Shown here piece by piece: positions 45,407 through 54,139 of a stretch of DNA of 64,000 nt. The stretch's first letter is position 1. Every line of letters starts with the position of its first letter. The DNA lies in the NCBI RefSeq assembly GCF_947489365.1, contig NZ_CANLDB010000001.1, positions 434,001-498,000 of the forward strand. Reading direction: 5' to 3'. Both the position numbers and the translations under genes were made by a program. The notes beneath the pieces are model-generated. The model did no database searches. It was not told the DNA's origin and worked only from the letters and a program-made list of their open reading frames with translations. The DNA comes from an uncultured Nocardioides sp. Lineage in GTDB: Bacteria > Actinomycetota > Actinomycetes > Propionibacteriales > Nocardioidaceae.

Positions 45407-45934
45407 ATGGCTGACGAGACCACCACCCCCGCCGCGGACACCACCGACGCCGCCGGCGACGAGACCTACACGACCGACTCCGCCGGGGTCGCCTACTCCT
45501 CCGAGACCGCCGCCGCGCCCGACGCGGGCGCCGCGACCTCGGTCATCGCCCCCGGCGCGGCCACCGGCCGCCGCAAGGAGGCGGTCGCCCGCGTCCGCAT
45601 CGTCCCGGGCACCGGCCAGTGGACCGTGAACGGTCGCACGCTGGACAGCTACTTCCCGAACAAGCTGCACCAGCAGGTCGTCAACGAGCCCTTCGTGACG
45701 ACCCACCTGGAGGGCCGCTTCGACGTCATCGCCCGCATCCACGGCGGCGGCATCACCGGTCAGGCCGGCGCCCTGCGCCTCGGCGTGGCCCGCTCCCTCA
45801 ACGCGATCGACACCGAGGCCAACCGCGCCTCGCTGAAGAAGGCCGGGCTGCTCACGCGTGACGCCCGCGCCATCGAGCGCAAGAAGGCCGGTCTCAAGAA
45901 GGCCCGCAAGGCCTCGCAGTTCAGCAAGCGCTGA
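45407..45934 (+). CDS. rpsI: 30S ribosomal protein S9
   Basis: 175 aa. A Thr/Ala/Asp-rich acidic extension of about 50 residues precedes the conserved S9 body, which starts at [18 protein letters not shown] and ends in the highly basic tail [12 protein letters not shown] that reaches the ribosomal P site. [11 protein letters not shown] and [19 protein letters not shown] are family hallmarks. Long acidic N-terminal extensions are common in actinobacterial S9. It begins 52 bp after rplM and is co-transcribed; glmM follows after 25 bp. Confidence 0.97.
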   Translation: MADETTTPAADTTDAAGDETYTTDSAGVAYSSETAAAPDAGAATSVIAPGAATGRRKEAVARVRIVPGTGQWTVNGRTLDSYFPNKLHQQVVNEPFVTTHLEGRFDVIARIHGGGITGQAGALRLGVARSLNAIDTEANRASLKKAGLLTRDARAIERKKAGLKKARKASQFSKR

Positions 45935-45959
45935 TCCGCGCCGCGCGAGGAGCCTCGTC

Positions 45960-47309
45960 ATGGGGAAGAGGATCTTCGGCACCGACGGCGTGCGGGGGCT
46001 GGCGAACGGGGTCCTGACCCCCGAGCTGGCCCTCGACCTCGGGGTGGCCGCTGCACGGGTACTCGTCGGACACGGCGAGTACACCGGGCAGCGGCCCCTC
46101 GCCGTCGTGGGCCGTGACACGCGCATCTCGGGGCAGTTCCTCGAGCACGCCGTGGTGGCGGGTCTCGCCGCCGCCGGCGTGGACGTCGTCCGGCTCCGCG
46201 TGCTCCCCACCCCGGGGGTCGCGTACTTCACCGACCAGCTCGGCGCCGACGTCGGCGTCGTCATCAGCGCCTCGCACAACGCGATGCCCGACAACGGCAT
46301 CAAGTTCCTCGCCCGCGGCGGCGTCAAGCTCGACGACGCCCTCGAGCGCGAGATCGAGTCGGTGATGGGCACCGAGTTCGACCGCCCCGTCGGCGGGACC
46401 GTCGGCCGGGTCACGCCCCACCAGGGCACCGTCGAGCGGTACGCCGCCCACCTCGTCGCCACGGTCACCCAGCCCCTCGCCGGGCTGCGGGTGGTCCTCG
46501 ACTGCGCCAACGGCGCGGCCTCCGAGGTCGGGCCGATGGCCCTGCGCCAGGCCGGTGTCGAGGTCATCACGATCAATGCCCAGCCCGACGGCCTGAACAT
46601 CAACGAGAACTGCGGCTCCACCCACCTGGAGCCCCTGCAGCAGGCCGTCGTCCGGCACGGCGCCGCCGCCGGCTTCGCCCTCGACGGGGACGCCGACCGC
46701 TGCCTCGCCGTCGACCGCAACGGCGAGGTCGTCGACGGCGACCAGATCATGGCGATCCTCGCGCTGGGCATGCGCGAGGCCGGCACCCTGCGCGACGACA
46801 CCGTCGTCGCCACGGTCATGAGCAACCTCGGCTTCCTGGTCGCGATGCGCGAGGCCGGCGTCACCGTCGCGCAGACCGCGGTGGGCGACCGCTACGTGCT
46901 GGAGGAGATGAAGCGCGGCGGGTTCAGCCTCGGCGGCGAGCAGTCCGGCCACGTGATCCTGTCCCGCCACGCCACCACCGGCGACGGCGTGCTCACCGCG
47001 CTGCAGCTGCTGGACCGCATGGTCGTCGCGGACGCCCCGCTGCACCGGCTCGCCGCGGTGATGACCCGCATGCCCCAGGTCCTCGTCAACGTGCCGGGTG
47101 TCGACCGCTCCCGCGCCGCCTCCGACCCCGAGCTCGCCGCCGCCGTCGACGCCGAGGCCGCCGCCCTGGGCGAGACGGGTCGCATCCTGCTCCGCCCCTC
47201 CGGCACCGAGCCCCTGGTCCGCGTGATGGTCGAGGCCCCCACCGCCACGGTCGCCCGCGAGGTCGCCGACCGCCTCGCCGACGTCGTCCGGGCGCGTCTG
47301 TCGCTGTAG
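45960..47309 (+). CDS. glmM: Phosphoglucosamine mutase
   Basis: 449 aa. Converts glucosamine-6-phosphate to glucosamine-1-phosphate for UDP-GlcNAc and cell-wall synthesis. Start motif IFGTDGVRGLAN; active-site phosphoserine in VVISASHNAMPDNGIKF; metal loop DGDADRCLAVD; sugar loop GGEQSGHVI; phosphate-binding RPSGTEPLVRVM near the end. The ATG follows a GAGGAG ribosome site by about 7 nt. It directly follows rpsI, the usual actinobacterial order. glmS, the preceding pathway step, is 9.7 kb downstream. Confidence 0.96.
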   Translation: MGKRIFGTDGVRGLANGVLTPELALDLGVAAARVLVGHGEYTGQRPLAVVGRDTRISGQFLEHAVVAGLAAAGVDVVRLRVLPTPGVAYFTDQLGADVGVVISASHNAMPDNGIKFLARGGVKLDDALEREIESVMGTEFDRPVGGTVGRVTPHQGTVERYAAHLVATVTQPLAGLRVVLDCANGAASEVGPMALRQAGVEVITINAQPDGLNINENCGSTHLEPLQQAVVRHGAAAGFALDGDADRCLAVDRNGEVVDGDQIMAILALGMREAGTLRDDTVVATVMSNLGFLVAMREAGVTVAQTAVGDRYVLEEMKRGGFSLGGEQSGHVILSRHATTGDGVLTALQLLDRMVVADAPLHRLAAVMTRMPQVLVNVPGVDRSRAASDPELAAAVDAEAAALGETGRILLRPSGTEPLVRVMVEAPTATVAREVADRLADVVRARLSL

Positions 47310-47310
47310 C

Positions 47311-47525
47311 TCTCCGGAGATCGAGGTGCGTGGAGCGCCAGCGACGCCCCCGGTGGTCGAGGTGCGAGGAGCGCCAGCGACGCCCTCGGTGGTCGAGGTG
47401 CGAGGAGCGCCAGCGACGAGCCTCGAGACCCGGTGAGAGGGTCGTCGGTCCGTCCCCGGGGTCTCGAGGCTCGCTGCGCTCGCACCTCAACCACCGGGGT
47501 GGGCACTCGCACCTCGACCACCAGT
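47311..47525. repeat. Dispersed composite palindromic repeat with three 36-bp tandem units, copy C
   Basis: Three tandem copies of a 36-bp unit beginning TCGAGGTGCG start at 47321, 47357 and 47393; copies 2 and 3 are almost identical. The last unit runs into CGAGCCTCGAGACC (47417-47430), which pairs perfectly with GGTCTCGAGGCTCG (47460-47473), and the reverse complement of the unit follows (GCTCGCACCTCAACCACC). The whole is a composite palindrome with arms near 40 bp plus an extra half unit. It lies between glmM and ohr, and I see no ORF. Confidence 0.8.
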
Positions 47526-47575
47526 AGCCGGCGTGTCCGGGAACAGAGAGGCGGCGCGGTGTCGTTGGGCCTGAC

Positions 47576-48010
47576 ATGACCAACACTCCGGACAAGATCG
47601 TCTACACCGCCCGCGCCTCCGTCTCCGGTGGCCGCAAGGACGGCCGCGTGGCCTCCGAGGACGGCGTCCTCGACCTGTCGCTGACCGCTCCGAAGGAGAT
47701 GGGTGGCCCCGGCACCGGCACGAACCCCGAGCAGCTCTTCGCCGCCGGGTACGGCGCCTGCTTCAACGGCGCGCTGCAGGCCGTCGCCCAGAAGGACGGC
47801 GTGGACGCCTCCGGCGCCACGCTCCAGATCGAGATCGGCTTCGGCCCCGACGACACGTCGTACGCCCTGACCGCCGACCTCACCGTCACCATCCCCGGTG
47901 TCGACGGCGAGACCGCGCAGAGCCTCGTCGAGAAGGCCCACGCCTTCTGCCCGTACTCCCGCGCCATCAGCGGCAACGTGCCCACGACGGTCACCGGCAT
48001 CGCCGGCTGA
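47576..48010 (+). CDS. ohr: Organic hydroperoxide resistance protein, Ohr/OsmC family
   Basis: 144 aa thiol peroxidase that reduces organic peroxides with lipoyl or dihydrolipoamide-linked electrons. The two redox cysteines are in GYGACFNGAL and HAFCPYSRA; the catalytic Arg lies in the N-terminal SVSGGRKDGRV. The Ohr subfamily is indicated by TNPEQLFAAGYGACF and NVPTTV near the end. No OhrR (MarR) gene is adjacent, so regulation is by a gene elsewhere or constitutive. A strong terminator 33 bp downstream makes it a single-gene unit. Confidence 0.93.
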   Translation: MTNTPDKIVYTARASVSGGRKDGRVASEDGVLDLSLTAPKEMGGPGTGTNPEQLFAAGYGACFNGALQAVAQKDGVDASGATLQIEIGFGPDDTSYALTADLTVTIPGVDGETAQSLVEKAHAFCPYSRAISGNVPTTVTGIAG

Positions 48011-48042
48011 CCCACGACGGGACAGCGCGAACCCGCTCGACC

Positions 48043-48075
48043 CGACCCCGGACGCTCTCGTAGCGTCCGGGGTCG
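48043..48075 (+). terminator. Strong hairpin terminator after ohr
   Basis: CGACCCCGGACGCT-ctcgt-AGCGTCCGGGGTCG: a 14-bp perfect stem with a 5-nt loop, 33 bp after the ohr stop. It insulates ohr from the metal-transport-like operon downstream. Confidence 0.8.
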
Positions 48076-48133
48076 TGCCGTCCCTGGAGCCGGGTCGCGG
48101 AGAGGGTCCTCGAGGTCCGGAACTGCCTCCCGA

Positions 48134-48164
48134 GGACAGAATGACTATCATTCTCAGTTAGGGT
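48134..48164 (+). promoter_or_regulatory. Promoter of the ABC/MFS operon
   Basis: TAGGGT (48159-48164) sits 7 nt before the GTG at 48172, giving a leaderless transcript. A loose -35 (GGACAG, 48134-48139) lies 19 nt upstream. The Zur/Fur-like palindrome occupies the spacer, where a bound repressor would exclude polymerase. Confidence 0.5.
48138..48154. promoter_or_regulatory. Zur/Fur-family operator-like palindrome
   Basis: AGAATGA-CTA-TCATTCT is a perfect 7-bp dyad. Its reverse complement with flanks, TGAGAATGATAGTCA, matches 12 of 15 positions of the actinobacterial Zur-type pattern TGAAAATGATTTTCA (from memory). It is AT-rich in a GC-rich background and sits in the core promoter of a transport operon, as expected for metal-dependent repression. 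Zur, Fur or Nur cannot be told apart by eye. Confidence 0.55.
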
Positions 48165-48171
48165 GCGGGGC

Positions 48172-48777
48172 GTGCCCGAGCCCGCCCTCACCGTCCGAGG
48201 TCTCCAGGTCCGCCACGGCGGACACGTCCTCGTCGGACCCGTCGACCTGGACGTCGCGCCCCGCGAGCGGGTCGCCCTCGTCGGGGCGTCGGGGGTCGGG
48301 AAGTCGCTGACGCTGCGCGCCGTCGCGGGCAGCCTCCCGCCCGGCCTCACCCGCCACGGCGAGGTCGTCCTCGGGGGCCCGGTGGCCTTCCTGGCCCAGG
48401 ACTCCGCCGTCGCCCTGCACCCGCTCGTGGGCCTCGCGCGCCAGCTGGAGCGGCCGCTGTGCCGCCGCGGCGTACGACGGGACACCGCACGCGGCCGGGT
48501 CGCCGACGCGCTGGAACGGGTCGGCCTCGACGCCCGCCACGGCCGCGCCCGGCCCGGCGAGCTGTCCGGGGGCGAACGGCAGCGGGGCTGCCTCGCCCTG
48601 GCGCTGCTCACCGAGCCGGCCCTGCTGCTGGCCGACGAGCCGACGACCGCGCTCGACACCGTCGCGCAGCGCCAGGTGCTCGACGCCCTCGGCACGCTGG
48701 ACGCCGCGCTCGTGCTCGTCACCCACGACCCCGCCGTCGCCCGCCACGCCTGCGACCGGGTGGTGGTCGCGGCGTGA
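48172..48777 (+). CDS. ABC transporter ATPase (nickel/peptide class), first of two
   Basis: 201 aa. Walker A GASGVGKSLT, signature LSGGERQRG, Walker B LLLADEPTTALD, switch His in VTHDPAV. It is shorter than usual DppD/NikD/OppD proteins (about 260-330 aa) and lacks their C-terminal Fe-S-like/oligopeptide extension. It pairs with the next gene as the nucleotide-binding dimer of one importer. GTG 48172 follows a TAGGGT -10 by 7 nt. It heads a five-gene operon whose genes all overlap by 4 bp. Confidence 0.87.
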   Translation: MPEPALTVRGLQVRHGGHVLVGPVDLDVAPRERVALVGASGVGKSLTLRAVAGSLPPGLTRHGEVVLGGPVAFLAQDSAVALHPLVGLARQLERPLCRRGVRRDTARGRVADALERVGLDARHGRARPGELSGGERQRGCLALALLTEPALLLADEPTTALDTVAQRQVLDALGTLDAALVLVTHDPAVARHACDRVVVAA

Positions 48778-49544
48778 GCGTCCTGCTCGAGGCTTCCGGG
48801 GCGGCGTACGCCCACCCCGGCGGGGCCGGGGTGGGCCCGGTCGACCTCGCCGTCGGACCCGGGCGGGCGCTCGGCGTCGTCGGTCGCTCCGGCTCGGGCA
48901 AGAGCACGCTCGTCCGGATGCTGCTCGGGCTGACGGTCCCGCAGCGCGGGGAGGTCCGCTGGCGCGGGGCTCCGGTCCCGCGCGGCACCGGCCGCGCCGC
49001 CCGCGTCGTCCGCCGGGAGCTGACCTACGTCCCCCAGGACCCGGCCGGCAGCCTCGACCCCCGCCGCACCGTGCGACGCACCCTCACCGACCCCCTGCGA
49101 CGGCTCGGCGTGGACGGCGGCCCGCGGGAGCACGAGGTCCGGGTGGCCGAGGCGCTGGCCGCGGTGGGGCTCGAGCCCGACGTGGCCGACCGTCGTCCGC
49201 CGACGCTGTCCGGCGGGCAGGCCCAGCGGGCCGCCCTGGCCCGGGCCCTCGTCACGGGCGCCCGGGTGGTGGTCGCCGACGAGCCCGTGAGCGGTCTCGA
49301 CCACGCGCTGCGCGACCAGGTCCTCGACCTGCTCGCCGACTTCGTCGCCTCCGGGCGCATCGGTCTGGTGTGGGTCTCCCACGACCTCGACGCCACCGCC
49401 CGCCTCTGTGACGACCTGCTCGTCCTCGACCGCGGCGCCGTCGCGGAGTGCGGGCCCGCGGACGAGGTGCTGCACCGACCCGGGCACCCGGCGACCCGGG
49501 CGCTCGTCGAGGCCCGGCTGACCGACCCGACGCCCGCGCGGTGA
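48774..49544 (+). CDS. ABC transporter ATPase (nickel/peptide class), second of two
   Basis: 256 aa. Walker A GRSGSGKST, Q-loop YVPQDPAGSLDPRRTV (typical of OppF/DppF/NikE proteins), signature LSGGQAQRA, Walker B VVADEPVSGLD and switch VSHDLDA. The DPAGSLDPR stretch is diagnostic for the peptide/nickel family. It forms a heterodimer with the preceding ATPase. The GTG start overlaps the previous stop (GTGA) and its own stop overlaps the MFS start. Confidence 0.88.
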   Translation: MSVLLEASGAAYAHPGGAGVGPVDLAVGPGRALGVVGRSGSGKSTLVRMLLGLTVPQRGEVRWRGAPVPRGTGRAARVVRRELTYVPQDPAGSLDPRRTVRRTLTDPLRRLGVDGGPREHEVRVAEALAAVGLEPDVADRRPPTLSGGQAQRAALARALVTGARVVVADEPVSGLDHALRDQVLDLLADFVASGRIGLVWVSHDLDATARLCDDLLVLDRGAVAECGPADEVLHRPGHPATRALVEARLTDPTPAR

Positions 49545-50794
49545 CGGCGCGCACCACCCCGCTGCCGCCCCTCCTGGGTGCGCAGCTGGTCTTCAACACG
49601 GGCTTCTACGCCGTCGTCCCGTTCCTCGCCGTCGTCCTCCGCGACGACTTCGCCCTCGGCGGCGCCGCCGTCGGTCTGGTGCTGGGACTGCGGACCTTCG
49701 CCCAGCAGGGCATGTTCCTCGTCGGCGGCCTGCTGGTCGACCGGCTCGGCGCCCGGACGCTCGTCGTCCTCGGGTGCGCCGTGCGGACCACGGGCTTCGC
49801 CCTGCTGGCCGTGCCCGGCGACCTGTGGCTGTTCGTCGTCGGGGTCGTCGCCACCGGGCTCGGCGGGGCGATGTTCTCCCCGGCCCTGGAGTCCCTCGTC
49901 GCGCACGCCGACCGCGGCCGGTCGGGGCGGACGACGGCGTTCGCCCTGCTGAGCGTGGTGGGCGAGACCGGCGCCGTGCTCGGACCGCTGCTCGGCGCCC
50001 TCCTCCTCGGGTGGGGCTTCGCCGCCGTCGCCGGGGGAGGGGCCGTGATCTTCGCGGTGACCGGCGTCGTGCTGGCGGTCGTCCTCGCCGGGGTGCCGCA
50101 GGCGGGCCGGCCGGACGTCGACCGGGCCGACGGCGCCGCGCGCCGGGTCCTGCCCACCGCCCCGCTCGTGCTGCTCGCCGCGGTCTGCTCGGTCAACCTC
50201 CTGGCCTACAACCAGCTCTACCTCGGCCTGCCCTACGAGCTCGACCGCGCCGGTCTCGGCGTCGGTGCCCTCGCGGGTCTGTTCGCCCTGGCGTCGGCCA
50301 TGACCGTCGCGCTGCAGCTGCCCCTGGCGCGGCTCGCCCGGCGGGTCGGCACCCCGGCCGCGGTGCGCACCGGCTACCTGCTCATGACCGCCGGCTTCGG
50401 CGTCCTCGCGCTGGCCGCGCCCGCCCCGCCACCCGCGCTGCCGTGGCTCCCCGCCGCCGTCGCGGTGGGCCTGCTGAGTCTCGGCCACCTGCTCGTCACG
50501 CCGACCACCCTCGAGGCGGTCGGGCTGCTCGCCCCGCCGGGCGCCCTCGGGGCGTCGTACGGGCTCATGGCCACCGCCGGCGGCGTCGCCGTCCTGCTCG
50601 GCAACACCGGGCTCGGCCTGCTCTACCCGGACGCCGCCACCCCCGGACCGGCCGCGGCCGCCGTCTGGTGCGTGCTCGCCGTCCTGCCCCTCGTCCCCGC
50701 GGTGGTCGCCCCCCGCCTCCTCCGCACCGCACCCGGCCCCCACGCACGACCCGACCCACGAACCACCCCTCGAACCCAGGAGATCCCCCGATGA
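49541..50794 (+). CDS. MFS transporter inside the ABC importer operon
   Basis: 417 aa with twelve predicted helices. The helix 2-3 loop GGLLVDRLGARTLVV is the MFS signature A. The layout resembles drug/metallophore exporters of the MdtH/CntE type, but substrate cannot be assigned. An MFS exporter co-transcribed with a nickel/peptide-class importer recalls the staphylopine system (CntE with CntABCDF), where the exporter secretes the metallophore. It overlaps both neighbours by 4 bp (GTGA upstream, ATGA downstream), so it is an integral part of the operon. Confidence 0.85.
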   Translation: MTARTTPLPPLLGAQLVFNTGFYAVVPFLAVVLRDDFALGGAAVGLVLGLRTFAQQGMFLVGGLLVDRLGARTLVVLGCAVRTTGFALLAVPGDLWLFVVGVVATGLGGAMFSPALESLVAHADRGRSGRTTAFALLSVVGETGAVLGPLLGALLLGWGFAAVAGGGAVIFAVTGVVLAVVLAGVPQAGRPDVDRADGAARRVLPTAPLVLLAAVCSVNLLAYNQLYLGLPYELDRAGLGVGALAGLFALASAMTVALQLPLARLARRVGTPAAVRTGYLLMTAGFGVLALAAPAPPPALPWLPAAVAVGLLSLGHLLVTPTTLEAVGLLAPPGALGASYGLMATAGGVAVLLGNTGLGLLYPDAATPGPAAAAVWCVLAVLPLVPAVVAPRLLRTAPGPHARPDPRTTPRTQEIPR

Positions 50795-52317
50795 GGACCC
50801 CCGTCCGTCTCGCCGCGACCGCCCTGCTCCTCGCCCCGCTGACCGGCTGCTTCGCCGGCGGCACCGATACCGGCGCCGAGGGCGGGGACGCGAGGATCCG
50901 CCTCGCGATGCTGCAGCCCCCGCGCTCCGGGCTCAGCCCGCTCAGCGACGACGCCTTCAAGCTCTCGCGGTGGAGCACCGCCGAGACCCTCGTCGAGCTC
51001 GACGGGGCCGGCGACCCCCGGCCCGGGCTCGCCACCTCCTGGGAGCGGACCGACCCCCGGACCTGGCGCCTCGAGCTCCGCGCCGACGTCGTCTTCCACG
51101 ACGGCACCCCGCTGGACGCCGACGCGGTCGTCGGCGCCCTGACGGCCGCCACCGAGGCGTCCCCCGTGCCGAGGATCCTCGACGGGTTCGAGCTCGACGT
51201 CGCGGTCGACCCCGACGACCCCGAGGGCGCCGTCGTCATCACCACCGGCGAGGTCGACCCGCTGCTGCCCGCCCGCCTCTCGAGCCCTCAGCTCGCGATC
51301 CTCGCCCCGAGCGCGTACGCCGGGGACGGCCCGGTCGACCCCGTCGGGACCGGCACCGGACCCTTCGAGCTGGTGCGCTCCGACGGCACCGCGGGCGCCG
51401 CCCTGGACCGCTTCGACGACTACTGGGGCGAGACCGCCGCCGCGAGCGGCATCGACGTCTCCTACGTGCCCGACGGCACCGCCCGCGCCGCCGCGCTGCG
51501 CACCGGGGAGGCGGACGTCGTGGAGGCCGTCCCGGTCGCCCAGCTCGCCGGGGTCGACCCCGAGCTCCTCCACGAGGTCGCCATGCCGCGCACGAACACG
51601 CTGTACCTGAACACCGACACCGGACCCTTCGCCGATCCGGCGGTCCGCGCGGCGGCCCGCGAGGCGCTCGACCCCGCGCGGCTCGTCGCGGACGTCTACG
51701 AGGGCCGCGCCGACCAGGCGACCGGCCTGCTCGGCCCGGCGCTGCCGTGGGCGGCGCCGCTGCGCGAGGACCCGTCGTACGACGCGGAGCTGGGGCGCCG
51801 CGTGGAGCCCGCGACCCCCGACGAGGTCGACGGGGCCCCGATCACCCTGGGCACGTTCACCGACCGCGCCGAGCTGCCGGAGGCCGCCGTCCTGCTGGAG
51901 CAGCAGCTCGAGCAGGCCGGGTTCGAGGTCACCCAGGAGGTCCGCGAGTACCAGTTCATCGAGGCCGACGCCCTCGACGGCGCCTTCGACGCCTTCCTGC
52001 TGTCGCGCGCGACGATCCTCGACTCCGGTGACCCGGTCGCCTACCTGGCCAGCGACTTCGGCTGCGACGGCTCGTTCAACCTCTCCCAGTTCTGCGACCC
52101 GGCCGTGGACCGCGCCCTCGAGCGGGCGGCCACGACCCCGGCCGGGGAGGAGCGCCGCGCGGCGATCATGGCCGCCGAGGCCGCCGTCCTGTCCCGCGAC
52201 GCCGCGATCCCGCTGCTGCACGAGCGCGTCGTCCAGGGGGAGGCCGCCGACGTCACCGGCGCCCTGCGCGACCCCCGGGAGCGCGAGCTCGTCGACGAGC
52301 GCACGAGCGTCGGGTGA
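50791..52317 (+). CDS. ABC transporter solute-binding lipoprotein, nickel/peptide family 5
   Basis: 508 aa. Lipoprotein signal with a strong lipobox, LTGC (Cys about 20). Family-5 landmarks: DGAGDPRPGLATSWERTDPRTWRLELRADVVFHDGTPLDADAVV, GTGPFELV and DRFDDYWG, then YLNTDTGPFADPAVRAAAREALDPARLV. Substrates of this family include peptides, nickel, opines and metallophore complexes. The mature protein is acidic with three Cys near ASDFGCDGSFNLSQFC. It overlaps the MFS gene and the permease gene, so it delivers cargo to the fused permease. Confidence 0.88.
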   Translation: MRTPVRLAATALLLAPLTGCFAGGTDTGAEGGDARIRLAMLQPPRSGLSPLSDDAFKLSRWSTAETLVELDGAGDPRPGLATSWERTDPRTWRLELRADVVFHDGTPLDADAVVGALTAATEASPVPRILDGFELDVAVDPDDPEGAVVITTGEVDPLLPARLSSPQLAILAPSAYAGDGPVDPVGTGTGPFELVRSDGTAGAALDRFDDYWGETAAASGIDVSYVPDGTARAAALRTGEADVVEAVPVAQLAGVDPELLHEVAMPRTNTLYLNTDTGPFADPAVRAAAREALDPARLVADVYEGRADQATGLLGPALPWAAPLREDPSYDAELGRRVEPATPDEVDGAPITLGTFTDRAELPEAAVLLEQQLEQAGFEVTQEVREYQFIEADALDGAFDAFLLSRATILDSGDPVAYLASDFGCDGSFNLSQFCDPAVDRALERAATTPAGEERRAAIMAAEAAVLSRDAAIPLLHERVVQGEAADVTGALRDPRERELVDERTSVG

Positions 52318-54080
52318 GGGTCCCCGTCGCGGCCCTGTCGCGGGTCGTCGCCGTCCTCGGCGTGACCGCCGTCGTGGCGCTGCTCCCGTGGCTGTCGGGC
52401 CGCGACGCGGCGTACACGGTCCTGCGCGCCCGGTACGCCGACCGCGAGGCCACCGACGCCGCGCTCGCCGCCGTCCGGGCCGAGCTCGGGCTGGACCGGG
52501 GACCCCTCGTCATCGCCGGGGACTGGCTGGGCGGGGTGGGCCGCGGCGACCTCGGGACGTCCTGGATCAGCGACCGACCCGTGGCGGACGCCCTCGCCGG
52601 CGCGGTCGGGGTCTCGTTGACCCTGACCCTCGCCGCCCTCGGCGTCGCGCTGGTCGTCGCCTCGCTCGTCGTGGCCCCCTCCGTGCGGGCCGCCCTGGCC
52701 GGGCGCCCCCGCGTCGGCAGCGGGGTCGTCGCCACCGCCGTGATCTCCCTGCCGGAGTTCCTGCTGGCCACGCTCCTGCTGCTCGTCGGCGCGGTGTGGC
52801 TGGGCTGGTTCCCGCCGTACGGGTGGACCGGGCTCGTGCACCTGCCGCTGCCCGCCCTGGCGCTCGGACTCCCCGCCGGGGGCCTGCTGGGACGCCTCGT
52901 GGCGACCGCGGTGACCGCCGCGGCCACGGAGCCGTGGGTGCGCACGTGGCTGCTCGCCGGCCACGGCTCCGCGGCCACCGGGCTGGCGCTGCTGCGACGC
53001 GCGCTGCCCTCGGTGGCGGGACAGGTGGGCCTCGTCGTCGTCGGCCTCACCGGGGGAGCGGTGGCCGTCGAGGAGGTCTTCGCGATCCCCGGGCTGGGCC
53101 GGCTGACCCTGGGTGCGGCGTCGTCGCAGGACCTCCCGGTGCTGCAGGCCGGGCTGCTGGCGCTGATGCTGCTCGCGGCGGGCCTCGGCGGGGTGGTCGC
53201 CCTGCTCCGCCGGGCGCTGCTCGGCGGCCGCGCCGCCCCGGCGCTGCCGCCCGCCCTCCCGGCCGCCGGCACGCGGCGGCGCGACCTCGCCGTCGCCGTC
53301 GGCGCCGCGGCCCTCCTGGCCCTGGTGGTGGTCGCCGGGCTGCTGCGGGACCCCTTCGCCTCGGCACACCCCCGCCTCGCGGCGCCGTCGTGGACGTTGC
53401 CGTTCGGGGCGGACGCCTCCAGACGCGACCTGCTCGCCCGGGTCGGCCACGGCGCGGTGTCCACGCTGGGCACGGCCCTGCTCGTGGTCGCGGTCTGCAC
53501 CGTGGTGGCGCTGCTGGTGGGCTGCCTGCCCCGCCTCGCCGCCGGCCCGGTCGAGGTCGGCAACGCGCTGCCGCCGGTCGTCGTGGGCCTGGTCCTCGCC
53601 GCGCTGCTCGGCGCCTCCGTGCCCGCCGCGGCGCTCGCCGTCGGCCTGGTGTCGTGGGCGCCGCTCGCGGCCCACACGTCGGCCCTGCTCGAGGAGGCCC
53701 GCCGCGCCCCGCACGTCGAGGTGCTCCCGCTGCTCGGGGTCGGCCGCGCCCGCCTGCTCCTCACCCACCTGCTCCCGTCGGTCGTCGTCCCGGTCGTCCG
53801 GCACGCGGCGCTCCGGGTGCCCGGCGTGGCGCTCGCCCTGGCCGCGCTCGGCTTCCTCGGCCTCGGCGCGCGGCCGCCCAGCCCCGAGTGGGGCCTGCTG
53901 CTCGCCGAGGGTGCGGCGTACGTCGAGCGGGCGCCCTGGACCGTCCTGGCACCGGGCGGGGCGCTGGTCCTCGCCGCGGTGGTCGCGGTGACCTCGACGT
54001 CGCTGGCGCCGCGACGGTCCCCGGCCGCTCCCCGTCGTACCGTCCCGGCGCCCGCGGGCGAGCCCGACGTCCGCGTGTGA
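52314..54080 (+). CDS. Fused ABC transporter permease (DppB-like plus DppC-like)
   Basis: 588 aa, about twice the normal length. The first half (1 to about 315) is a DppB/NikB-type permease with the coupling loop VEEVFAIPGLGRLTLGAASSQDLPVL. The second half (about 325-588) is a DppC/NikC-type permease beginning at a new hydrophobic helix (LAVAVGAAALLALVVVAGLL), with FGADASRRDLLARVGHGA and closing LGFLGLGARPPSPEWGLLLAEG. These are separate genes in almost all Dpp/Nik/Opp/Cnt operons, so the fusion is notable and gives a fixed 1:1 stoichiometry. The GTG start overlaps the binding-protein stop. Confidence 0.88.
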   Translation: MRVPVAALSRVVAVLGVTAVVALLPWLSGRDAAYTVLRARYADREATDAALAAVRAELGLDRGPLVIAGDWLGGVGRGDLGTSWISDRPVADALAGAVGVSLTLTLAALGVALVVASLVVAPSVRAALAGRPRVGSGVVATAVISLPEFLLATLLLLVGAVWLGWFPPYGWTGLVHLPLPALALGLPAGGLLGRLVATAVTAAATEPWVRTWLLAGHGSAATGLALLRRALPSVAGQVGLVVVGLTGGAVAVEEVFAIPGLGRLTLGAASSQDLPVLQAGLLALMLLAAGLGGVVALLRRALLGGRAAPALPPALPAAGTRRRDLAVAVGAAALLALVVVAGLLRDPFASAHPRLAAPSWTLPFGADASRRDLLARVGHGAVSTLGTALLVVAVCTVVALLVGCLPRLAAGPVEVGNALPPVVVGLVLAALLGASVPAAALAVGLVSWAPLAAHTSALLEEARRAPHVEVLPLLGVGRARLLLTHLLPSVVVPVVRHAALRVPGVALALAALGFLGLGARPPSPEWGLLLAEGAAYVERAPWTVLAPGGALVLAAVVAVTSTSLAPRRSPAAPRRTVPAPAGEPDVRV

Positions 54081-54139
54081 GCGTCCCCGCGCCGGGGTAG
54101 GTTTCGCCGCGACGACCAGGGCGGGACCGAGGAGGTGGC

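Noticed and set aside
47321..47428. 36-bp tandem repeats as a CRISPR array
   Set aside because: The units are contiguous with no spacers, number only three, and belong to the dispersed palindromic family; no cas genes are present.
48172..54080. Naming the importer a staphylopine (Cnt) system outright
   Set aside because: No nicotianamine-synthase-like or opine dehydrogenase genes are in the window, and family-5 binders have many substrates. It is kept as a hypothesis only.
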